Of a stretch of DNA of 36,415 bases, positions 8,822-15,794 are shown piece after piece. A program made the translations under genes and the position numbers. Origin of the DNA: SPGG2 sp964194625. GTDB taxonomy: Bacteria > Pseudomonadota > Gammaproteobacteria > Acidiferrobacterales > SPGG2. Position 1 is the first letter of the stretch; each line of letters begins with the position of its first letter. The stretch lies in contig CAXMNC010000018.1 in the NCBI GenBank assembly GCA_964194625.1, positions 1 to 36,415 on the forward strand. The letters run 5' to 3'. Below the pieces are notes generated by a model, which saw nothing but the letters and a program-made list of their open reading frames with translations, ran no database searches and was not told the DNA's origin.

Positions 8822-9970
8822 ATGAGTGACGACCCATTCTCTTCCGCAACCAAGGATTGGCTGGCCTTCCAGCAGCAGTATTCGGATGCCTGGCGTTCAT
8901 TGGGCGACCAAGTCCGTGAGACCATGTCGACGGCTGAAACGCCGACCAACCCTTGGGCTGAGGCGCTCGATAGTTGGTGGAAGGCGGTGTCTGCGGGTGC
9001 CACCCCGGAAGTCAATGATTTCTACGCCAGGCTCAGCCAGCAAGCAAAGGCTTTCTTTCGTCTGTCAGAGGGCTTCGGCCAGATGGCGCAAACGGCCACC
9101 GCCACTGGCGACACGGTCGCCCAGTGGCAAGACCAAATGCAACAGGCATTGGCGGGGCTGAAGAAAAACTTTTCCGAACCCAACCCGAACACGCACGAGT
9201 TCATGCGGCAGGTCATGGCATTTTGGGAACTTCCGCTCGATACCTGGCAGCGGACGGCCTCTTCCATGTCCGTATTGCCGGACGATTTTTTGCAGAACCT
9301 AAAGGCCGGCAGACTCGAACACATGCAAGATATTCCCGGCCGCGTGAATGAATTCCTATCGGCGCCAGGCGTCGGTTATACACGCGAATCGCAAGAACAG
9401 TTGCAAACGCAGGCAAAGTTATTGCTCGACTACCAAAATGCTTACCAGGACTACGCTGCGGGTTACGCCAAGATCGGCCCACAAAGCGTGGAACGACTGG
9501 AAGCAGTCCTCAAGGCACAAAGTAAGGACAACAAATCGGTTACAGGAATGCGTGAACTGTATGACCTGTGGGTCGACTGCTGCGAGGAAGTCTACGGCGA
9601 GCACGTCTCGACGAATGAGTACGCTGAACTCCACGGGCGCTTGGTCAATCGGTTGATGGCGCTTAAGCAGCACAGCCGAGAAATGATCGACCAGTTACTC
9701 GGCGCAATAGGCATTCCCACTCGACGTGAAACCAACATGCTACACCGCCGTCTGCAGGAAGTGCGCAGGGAGGGCAAAGCCATGCGCGCCGAGCTTGAGG
9801 CCCTAAAGGCGCAAACGGCCATGACAGAGCGTCGCGTGTCGTCGACAGCGCCGACGCAGAATGTGGCCGCCAAAACAAAAATCAAGAAGGCGCGACGCAC
9901 GTCGCCGGCAAAGAAAACCAAACCAACACGTGGTCGAGCAACCGGTCACAACGCTATCAAGGAAAACTAG
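8822..9970 (+). CDS. phaE: Class III PHA synthase subunit PhaE, with a basic C-terminal tail
   Basis: A 382-residue PhaE, slightly longer than the ~360-residue purple sulfur bacterial type. PhaE is non-catalytic: it binds and activates PhaC to form the class III synthase. Recognisable parts are the DDPFSSATKDWLAFQQQYSDAWRSL-like N-terminus and the conserved C-terminal region around LGIPTRRE-type sequence (GAIGIPTRRETNMLHRRLQEVRRE, about 294-317), followed by a coiled coil. Unusually, the last ~30 residues are Lys/Arg-rich (KIKKARR, SPAKKTKPTRGRA), like histone H1-type tails. The next gene, phaC, starts 3 bases after the stop codon, so the two are surely co-expressed. The tail accounts for most of the extra length and might bind nucleic acid; that part is inference. 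Confidence 0.92.
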   Translation: MSDDPFSSATKDWLAFQQQYSDAWRSLGDQVRETMSTAETPTNPWAEALDSWWKAVSAGATPEVNDFYARLSQQAKAFFRLSEGFGQMAQTATATGDTVAQWQDQMQQALAGLKKNFSEPNPNTHEFMRQVMAFWELPLDTWQRTASSMSVLPDDFLQNLKAGRLEHMQDIPGRVNEFLSAPGVGYTRESQEQLQTQAKLLLDYQNAYQDYAAGYAKIGPQSVERLEAVLKAQSKDNKSVTGMRELYDLWVDCCEEVYGEHVSTNEYAELHGRLVNRLMALKQHSREMIDQLLGAIGIPTRRETNMLHRRLQEVRREGKAMRAELEALKAQTAMTERRVSSTAPTQNVAAKTKIKKARRTSPAKKTKPTRGRATGHNAIKEN

Positions 9971-9973
9971 GCA

Positions 9974-11041
9974 ATGTCTCCCGTTCAAATCCGACCCGAC
10001 CAGGCAGCCGACGAGTTGCTCACGTTCAATCGTAAGCTTGGCGAAGGCCTACAGAATCTCGTAAAGATCGGGCCCATCGACGCCGGTGTTACGCCTAAAG
10101 AGGCTGTTTACCGTGAGGACAAGATGGTGCTGTATCGGTTCAAATCCGACAACCATAAACCCCGCAATCCAGTACCCGTTCTCATCGTTTACGCGTTAGT
10201 CAATCGCCCCTATATGATCGACATACAGGAAGATCGCTCGACTGTGCGCGGTTTGTTAAAAGCGGGTCTTGACGTCTATCTTATTGATTGGGGCTACCCC
10301 GATCGAGCGGATAGCTATCTCACTCTCGATGACTATATAAATGGCTACATCGATCGTTGCGTCGATGTAATTCGCAAGAAACACAACCGTGACAAGATTA
10401 ACCTGTTGGGTATCTGCCAGGGCGGTACTTTCAGCCTATGTTACAGCGCCATGCACCCACACAAGGTACAGAATCTAACCACCATGGTAACCCCGGTTGA
10501 TTTCAAGACCCCAGAGAACTTGCTCAGCCGTTGGATACAACATATGGATATAGATCTATTGGTCGACACCATGGGGAATATGCCGGGAGAGCTTCTTAAT
10601 TGGACCTTTCTTTCCCTAAAGCCGTTTCGACTCATGGGACAAAAGTACTTGGATATGGTCGACGCATTGCCTGACGAACGTAAGGCCAAGAACTTCTTGC
10701 GGATGGAGAAATGGATCTTTGATAGCCCAGATCAAGCCGGTGAAGCCTTTCGTCAGTTCACCAAGGACTTTTACCAACGCAATTCGCTTATTAAGGGTGA
10801 GCTCCGGATTGGCGAGCACGAAGTCAACTTGAGAAATGTCACCATGCCAGTGCTCAACATTTACGCCACTGAAGATCACCTGGTTCCACCAAGTGCGTCG
10901 ATACCGCTTAAAGATTTTGTAGGCACCAAAGATTACACCGAACAGGCATTCCCGGGTGGGCATATTGGGATTTATGTAAGTGGGCGCGCCCAGAAAGAGA
11001 TTCCGCCATCTATCGGTCACTGGTTAGGCGCGAGAACTTAA
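9974..11041 (+). CDS. phaC: Class III polyhydroxyalkanoate synthase catalytic subunit
   Basis: At 355 residues this is the short class III PhaC, which polymerises 3-hydroxyacyl-CoA on a Cys thioester. The lipase-like box reads GICQGG with the nucleophile Cys148. The other members of the triad are Asp301 (ATEDHLVPP) and His330 (FPGGHIGIY), essentially the positions known from Allochromatium PhaC (149/302/331). VYLIDWGYPD and the PVDF segment are further family signatures. The ATG lies 3 bases after phaE, with the ribosome binding site inside the phaE 3' end. The product is a cytosolic, granule-bound enzyme. All key residues are present, so the polymerase should be active. Confidence 0.96.
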   Translation: MSPVQIRPDQAADELLTFNRKLGEGLQNLVKIGPIDAGVTPKEAVYREDKMVLYRFKSDNHKPRNPVPVLIVYALVNRPYMIDIQEDRSTVRGLLKAGLDVYLIDWGYPDRADSYLTLDDYINGYIDRCVDVIRKKHNRDKINLLGICQGGTFSLCYSAMHPHKVQNLTTMVTPVDFKTPENLLSRWIQHMDIDLLVDTMGNMPGELLNWTFLSLKPFRLMGQKYLDMVDALPDERKAKNFLRMEKWIFDSPDQAGEAFRQFTKDFYQRNSLIKGELRIGEHEVNLRNVTMPVLNIYATEDHLVPPSASIPLKDFVGTKDYTEQAFPGGHIGIYVSGRAQKEIPPSIGHWLGART

Positions 11042-11108
11042 TCAAGTGGCAAGTTTGAAGTAGCAAGGAAAAACACAGGGATCGTAACTCGTTACTTGTT
11101 GCCTGCTA

Positions 11109-12092
11109 TTAGTCCTCGCACGAACCGATAGCGTCTTTGGCAGGCACACCGTCTCCTGTTTTCTCGCCCGTAGGTCGCTCTTGCCTGAAAAACTGTGGAT
11201 CCATCATTTCGATGAAGCGCTTGGCCTGAGGTGAAAGAAACTTACCGCGTCTTAGCACTAGCCCGTAACTGCGTTTGGGAAAGTACTTATCCAAAGATAT
11301 CCGTGCCAACGCTTCCTTGCCCGTCAGACAGATATCGGTGACGATCGAAATTCCAAGTCCGAGCATCACATATTTCTTGATGACCTCCCAGCCGCCGGCC
11401 TCCAGGGCGACCGTGTATTTGACGTCGTGTTGATTGAATACGAGATCAACCATACGCCAGGTGCTGAGATGCCGTGGCGGCAGGATCAATCCGTAGGGGC
11501 TTATCTCTTGGAGACGTACACTACGTTTCTTAGCCAACAGATGGTCATGCGCGGTAATTAGCACCGTGTTGTAGGTAAAGATGGAGTGGTAACTGATGTC
11601 GTCCGGTACATCCGGCATCGATCCCACCGCAAAGTCCACTTCGTCGGCGCGCAGCATGGCAAGCCCATCGCGACCGGTGACATTGTGAAGTTTTAGACGG
11701 ATCCCAGGATAACACCGTGCGAACTCTCGCATCGGTTCGGGCAGAATGTACAAAATCGTCGACTCACCGGCGGCAATGTTGAGCTCCCCGGTCTCGAGCT
11801 TCCCGCGTTGGGCGGCGAAGGTCTCCGGCAACGTATCCATGCCTTGTACAAGTGGCAGCGCCAACTCATAGAGTGCGTTGCCTTCCGGCGTCAGCTTGAT
11901 ATTGGGCCCACGTCGCTCAAACAATTCAATGGCAAGCTCACGTTCAAGCGCCTGAATTTGTAGCGTAACCGAGGGCTGACTCAGGAATAGTCGTTCGGCC
12001 GCCTTCGAAACACTCCCGGTCTGGACCGCAAAACAGAATGCGCGTAGTTGTTTGAGCCGGTTTTGTTTGTAATACACCGGGTTCGTGGTCAC
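11109..12092 (-). CDS. LysR-family transcriptional regulator, probable regulator of aceA
   Basis: I choose the GTG at 12090-12092, preceded by an AGAGGTG ribosome binding site, giving 327 residues. The open frame extends 63 codons further, but that part would cover the operator and promoter of the divergent gene and has no homology-like character. Residues about 5-65 are the winged helix-turn-helix (LRAFCFAVQTGSVSKAAERL, LSQPSVTLQIQALERELAIELFERR). The remainder is a periplasmic-binding-protein-like inducer domain (ETGELNIAAGESTILYIL, AVGSMPDVPDD). The gene is divergent from the isocitrate lyase gene and faces a canonical LysR-type operator, so control of aceA and autoregulation are likely. 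The effector is unknown; the regulator-target link is inferred from layout. Confidence 0.88.
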   Translation of the reverse strand: MTTNPVYYKQNRLKQLRAFCFAVQTGSVSKAAERLFLSQPSVTLQIQALERELAIELFERRGPNIKLTPEGNALYELALPLVQGMDTLPETFAAQRGKLETGELNIAAGESTILYILPEPMREFARCYPGIRLKLHNVTGRDGLAMLRADEVDFAVGSMPDVPDDISYHSIFTYNTVLITAHDHLLAKKRSVRLQEISPYGLILPPRHLSTWRMVDLVFNQHDVKYTVALEAGGWEVIKKYVMLGLGISIVTDICLTGKEALARISLDKYFPKRSYGLVLRRGKFLSPQAKRFIEMMDPQFFRQERPTGEKTGDGVPAKDAIGSCED

Positions 12093-12110
12093 GAAGGACA
12101 CCTCTTCATA

Positions 12111-12140
12111 ATTGAAATTTACAATAGTAAATATTGAAAT
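12111..12140. promoter_or_regulatory. Candidate LysR-type operator between the regulator and aceA
   Basis: A perfect dyad ATTTAC-AATA-GTAAAT (12117-12132) is flanked by two direct copies of ATTGAAAT (12111-12118 and 12133-12140) exactly 22 bases, two helical turns, apart. A weaker copy, ATTGAATA, lies at 12191-12198. The dyad centre is about 60 bases before the predicted aceA transcription start, near the -65 position typical of LysR recognition sites, and is ~32 bases upstream of the regulator's own start codon. Confidence 0.6.
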
Positions 12141-12147
12141 AATTGGT

Positions 12148-12177
12148 TTGTCAAATAATGGCGACGCTGCGTAGACT
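12148..12177 (+). promoter_or_regulatory. Candidate aceA sigma70 promoter
   Basis: TTGTCA (12148-12153, five of six consensus bases) and TAGACT (12172-12177, four of six) are separated by 18 bases. The predicted start is near 12184, about 50 bases before the aceA ATG at 12234, which follows an AGGAAAG ribosome binding site. Confidence 0.5.
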
Positions 12178-12233
12178 GCGTTGGTAATCAATTGAATAAC
12201 TTGCCAACCCCTAGCACCATGAGGAAAGTTGTT

Positions 12234-13083
12234 ATGAGCACTCATCAATCGGCCACCGAACTCAAGCGCGAATGGACACAAAACCCTCGTTGGCAGGGTG
12301 TCGAACGCGCCTATGCGCCCGAAGATGTCCTGCGGCTGCGCGGTACATTACCCATTGAATATTCATTGGCACGGCATGGGGCCGAAAAGCTCTGGAAACG
12401 GCTGACCACTGATGATTACGTCAACGCCCTCGATCCTGGTAGCGCGTACCGACGCACTTGGTGCTCGCCTTTTGACCAGCGATGTCGACGAACGTGACGA
12501 AGCGTTTATCACTGGTAAACGTACGGTTGAAGGTTTTTTCGAAGTTCGTCCTGGCATGGACCAAGCAATTTCTCGCAGCCTGGCCTACGCACCCTTTGTT
12601 GATCTGCTTTGGTTTGAGTCATCCAAACCCAACCTAGATGAGGCTAAGCAGTTCTCGGAGGCTATTCGAGCGAAGTTCCCAGGTAAGCTGCTTGCCTATA
12701 ATTGCTCGCCGTCATTTAACTGGAGGAAAAACCTCGACGACACGACCATTGCCAAGTTTCAGCGTGAACTCGCGGCTATGGGCTATAAGTTTCAATTCAT
12801 CACGCTGGCCGGTTTTCATGCGCTCAACTACAGCATGTTCGACCTCGCTGACAAATACCGTGATCAAGGCATGACCGCGTACGTCGAGCTACAAGAGCAG
12901 GAGTTTGCGTCTGAGAGCCGCGGTTATACCGCTACCAAGCATCAACGCGAGGTAGGCGCCGGTTACTTCGATGATGTGACTCATATCATTACTGGTGGTA
13001 CTTCCTCCATCACCGCATTGGCGGGCTCAACCGAGGAAGAGCAGTTCGAAGACGAGCCAGTTGCCAAGCAGGCCGCATACTGA
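12234..13083 (+). pseudogene. aceA: Isocitrate lyase, broken by an internal out-of-frame deletion
   Basis: The first ~65 codons (12234 to about 12430) match the isocitrate lyase N-terminus (LKREWTQNPRWQGVERAYAP, EDVLRLRG, YVNAL). From about 12428 to the stop at 13081-13083 a different frame matches the C-terminal half (SILVARTDA, ITGKRTVEGFF, LLAYNCSPSFNW, MGYKFQFITLAG, GGTSSITALAGSTEEEQF). Compared with E. coli AceA, roughly residues 70-226 are absent. This removes the substrate- and Mg-binding core and the KKCGH motif with the catalytic Cys. The two parts are also in different frames, so the upstream part would terminate at a TGA at 12495-12497. The junction lies within a stretch (TCAACGCCCTCG, 12421-12432) that reads sensibly in both flanks, as expected for deletion between short direct repeats. 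An assembly error at such a repeat is the main alternative. Isocitrate lyase would supply glyoxylate for the malate synthase encoded downstream. Confidence 0.9.
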
Positions 13084-13114
13084 CGTAGCTCTTTATCATC
13101 ACCCTCTCTAATCT

Positions 13115-13147
13115 CGGCGGCCCGGCCTCAAGGGCCGCCGTTTTTTT
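13115..13147 (+). terminator. Rho-independent terminator of aceA
   Basis: A perfect 9-bp GC-rich stem, CGGCGGCCC (13115-13123) and GGGCCGCCG (13132-13140), with an 8-base loop, is followed at once by seven T residues. It sits 31 bases after the aceA stop codon. Confidence 0.93.
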
Positions 13148-13181
13148 GAATCGCTTTGAGTTCGGTCACGGTGGTCCACGG

Positions 13182-13200
13182 CAGCACCGGCCTGGTGCTG
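13182..13200. repeat. Hairpin upstream of icd
   Basis: CAGCACC (13182-13188) and GGTGCTG (13194-13200) form a perfect 7-bp stem with a 5-base loop, between the aceA terminator and icd. A TATCCT box (13204-13209) follows, and a smaller dyad AGGCG/CGCCT (13218-13235) lies before the ribosome binding site GAGGG. It may be an icd control site; there is no T-tract. Confidence 0.4.
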
Positions 13201-13250
13201 TGTTATCCTCTATCCTTAGGCGCATTGAGTCGCCTGAGCGAGGGTAAGCG

Positions 13251-14552
13251 ATGGCCCAAAAACATTTCCAAGTACCGGCCGACGGCGACAAAATTACCGT
13301 AGAGGGCGATAACAAGCTTCGGACACCGGACAACCCAATCATCCCCTTTATCGAGGGCGATGGCACCGGCCCGGATATCTGGCGGGCCACAGTCCGCGTG
13401 TTGGACTGCGCGGTGGAGAAAGCCTATCGCGGGCAGCGCAAGATCCACTGGATGGAAATTTATGCAGGAAAGAAAGCCAATGACCTCCTAAATACCTGGC
13501 TGCCCGATGAGACGGTAGACGCCTGCCGTGAATACCTGGTCGCCATCAAAGGCCCGCTCACCACACCGATCAGCGGTGGCTTTCGCTCACTTAATGTCGC
13601 CCTGCGACAGATGCTCGACTTATATGTCTGCCTGCGTCCGGTCCGCTGGTTCAAGGGTGCGCCATCACCGGTCAGAAAGCCGGAGCTGGTTGACATGATT
13701 ATATTTCGTGAGAACACCGAGGATATCTACGCAGGCATCGAGTTCGAAGAGGGCAGCGAGAGAATAAGTAGGTTCTTGTCGGTATTCAAGGATAATTTCC
13801 CCGACGAGTTCGGCAAGCTGCGTTTTCCCGACACGTCTGGTATCGGCATCAAACCAGTCTCACGCGAGGGCACCGAGCGACTCGTGCGGGCAGCGATCAA
13901 CTATGCGATCACCAATGACCGCAAGAGTGTAACGTTCGTGCACAAAGGCAATATCATGAAGTTCACCGAGGGCGCGTTCCGCAATTGGGGATATCAGTTA
14001 GCTGAGCGTGAGTTCGCGGATCATTGCTACACCTGGGATCAGTGGGAACGCACCAAGGCGGAGAAAGGCAACGAGATGGCCAACGCCGAACAGCAATCTG
14101 CGCTGGACAGCGGAAAAATATTGATCAAAGATGCAATTGCTGACATCACGTTGCAACAGGTGTTGACTCGACCTAATGAATTCGACGTGATTGCGACGAT
14201 GAACCTCAACGGCGATTACCTATCCGACGCGCTGGCTGCCCAGGTCGGCGGCATCGGCATCGCCCCGGGCGGTAATATCAACTATGTTACCGGACATGCG
14301 GTGTTTGAAGCGACTCACGGCACAGCCCCAAAATATGCCAACCTCGACAAGGTCAATCCAGGGTCGATGACCCTCTCCGGAGAAATGATGCTGCGTTATA
14401 TCGGCTGGACCGAAGCGGCGGATCGGATCATTGACGCGATGGGTAAGACCATCGCAAGCAAGACCGTGACCTACGACTTCGCACGTTTGATGGAGGGCGC
14501 CAACGAAGTCAAGTGTAGTGAGTTTGGCGATGCGCTGATCAGCAATATGTAA
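13251..14552 (+). CDS. icd: NADP-dependent isocitrate dehydrogenase
   Basis: A 433-residue enzyme close to E. coli Icd in motif order; it oxidises isocitrate to 2-oxoglutarate in the TCA cycle. Ser113 in GGFRSLNVALRQ matches the E. coli phosphorylation and substrate-binding Ser113, so control by an AceK-type kinase is possible, although aceK is not in this window. ENTEDIYAGIE, the HKGNIMKFTEG segment and GTAPKYANLDKVNPGSM are present; the Lys-Tyr pair in the last marks NADP specificity. The ATG follows GAGGGTAAGC. It lies downstream of aceA, separated by a terminator, and converges on an NAD-type homologue. The product should be cytosolic and active. Confidence 0.96.
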   Translation: MAQKHFQVPADGDKITVEGDNKLRTPDNPIIPFIEGDGTGPDIWRATVRVLDCAVEKAYRGQRKIHWMEIYAGKKANDLLNTWLPDETVDACREYLVAIKGPLTTPISGGFRSLNVALRQMLDLYVCLRPVRWFKGAPSPVRKPELVDMIIFRENTEDIYAGIEFEEGSERISRFLSVFKDNFPDEFGKLRFPDTSGIGIKPVSREGTERLVRAAINYAITNDRKSVTFVHKGNIMKFTEGAFRNWGYQLAEREFADHCYTWDQWERTKAEKGNEMANAEQQSALDSGKILIKDAIADITLQQVLTRPNEFDVIATMNLNGDYLSDALAAQVGGIGIAPGGNINYVTGHAVFEATHGTAPKYANLDKVNPGSMTLSGEMMLRYIGWTEAADRIIDAMGKTIASKTVTYDFARLMEGANEVKCSEFGDALISNM

Positions 14553-14592
14553 CCTACAAAGTTACCCACTGCTCCCTCAACTTAGAAAGGCG

Positions 14593-14616
14593 AGAATAGA
14601 GATACTCGTTTATTCT
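14593..14616. terminator. Probable shared terminator between the convergent isocitrate dehydrogenase genes
   Basis: AGAATA (14593-14598) and TATTCT (14611-14616) pair outside an inner GAG/CTC stem (14599-14601 and 14605-14607). The element lies in a 63-base gap between two convergent genes and touches the stop codon of the minus-strand one. The stem is AT-rich and the T-tract poor, so it would be a weak terminator. Confidence 0.4.
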
Positions 14617-15626
14617 TAATTCAATCGCTCGACGAGCGCCTGCGTAAACTCGGCCGTACTGCTTTGCCCACCAAGATCAGCCGTGCAGCGGTCTTTCGAC
14701 TCGATCGTATCGCGGATCGCATGGCGTATTTGCTCTGCTTTGTCACCCATATGGAGATGCTCAAGCATTAAAGCAGCTGCTAGCATGAGTGCTGACGGAT
14801 TTGCGATTTTTTTGCCAACGATATCCGGTGCAGACCCATGAACCGCCTCGAACATCGCGATGTCGTCACCGATATTGGCGCCAGGCGCCATACCGAGTCC
14901 ACCTATGAGGCCGGCACACAAATCCGAGATGATGTCACCAAAGAGATTTGTAGTCGCGATGACATCAAACTGATAAGGATTCATCACCAATTGCATACAG
15001 GCATTATCGACAATCATTTCGTTGGTGGTGATGTCGGAATACTCCTTGGCCATCTCGCGAGACACCCGCAGGAACAGTGCTGAGGTTGCTTTAAGGATGT
15101 TGGCCTTATGTACAACCGTAACTTGCTTTCTTTTGTGCAAACGGGCTGTCTCATATGCGAACCGTAGGATTTTCTCGGCCCCCAACCGAGTGACAACACT
15201 GATCGATTCCGCCCGTTCGCCGTCGGGAGATATCTCTTGGCCCTCACCCGCGTACATGCCTTCGGTGTTTTCGCGAATAGTAATAATGTCGATACCCTCG
15301 TAGCGACTGGCGGTACCTGGATAGGATATGGCAGGGCGTAGGTTGGCATAGAGATCAAACTGCTTGCGCAACGTGACGTTTAGCGAGGTGAACCCTTCAC
15401 CCACGGGGGTAGTTAATGGGCCCTTGAGGACAATACGGTTCTTGGCAATCAGGCTCTCCGTCTCCGCTGGCAACAATTCCTTGCTCTTCTCGAGCGCACT
15501 GATCCCTGCATCTGCAAATTCGTACTCGAGACCACAATCGAGATGATCCAGAACCTTAAGGGTCGCCCGCATAATTTCCGGCCCAATACCGTCGCCGGGT
15601 ATTATGGTAATCACTGTGTTCTCCAT
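14616..15626 (-). CDS. NAD-dependent isocitrate dehydrogenase (short-chain IDH/IMDH family)
   Basis: A 336-residue member of the isocitrate/isopropylmalate dehydrogenase family. The GPLTTPVGEGFTSLNVTLRK segment has the Ser and Asn used by isocitrate dehydrogenases to bind isocitrate, rather than the isopropylmalate dehydrogenase pattern. RENTEGMYAGE, HKANILK and GDIISDLCAGL are further active-site motifs. In the cofactor loop VHGSAPDIVGKKIANPSA, Asp-Ile replaces the Lys-Tyr of the NADP enzyme, which indicates NAD. The ATG follows TTGGAG at 8 bases. Homoisocitrate or tartrate dehydrogenase activity is possible in this family, but pairing with icd and the glyoxylate genes favours isocitrate. 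Confidence 0.85.
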   Translation of the reverse strand: MENTVITIIPGDGIGPEIMRATLKVLDHLDCGLEYEFADAGISALEKSKELLPAETESLIAKNRIVLKGPLTTPVGEGFTSLNVTLRKQFDLYANLRPAISYPGTASRYEGIDIITIRENTEGMYAGEGQEISPDGERAESISVVTRLGAEKILRFAYETARLHKRKQVTVVHKANILKATSALFLRVSREMAKEYSDITTNEMIVDNACMQLVMNPYQFDVIATTNLFGDIISDLCAGLIGGLGMAPGANIGDDIAMFEAVHGSAPDIVGKKIANPSALMLAAALMLEHLHMGDKAEQIRHAIRDTIESKDRCTADLGGQSSTAEFTQALVERLN

Positions 15627-15794
15627 GTGTTTGCTCCAAGTTAGAGGCCGACAAAACCCACTAGCTTATCGCGTCTGGCGTCGAAATACCTTAGACAGCG
15701 TTACGGTGCCGCATTATGTCCCGCCGTTACTTCTACTTTCTCATGGATCAATGTGATCCGGCCCGGACCACTTGAGTATCAGGTATAGATGGCT

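Noticed and set aside
12093..12281. 63-codon N-terminal extension of the LysR regulator
   Set aside because: It would cover the operator, the aceA promoter and the aceA start, has no homology-like content, and a GTG with a good ribosome binding site fits the family start.
14616..15626. 3-isopropylmalate dehydrogenase (leuB)
   Set aside because: The substrate loop reads GFTSLNVTLRK with the isocitrate-type Ser and Asn, and no leu genes are adjacent.
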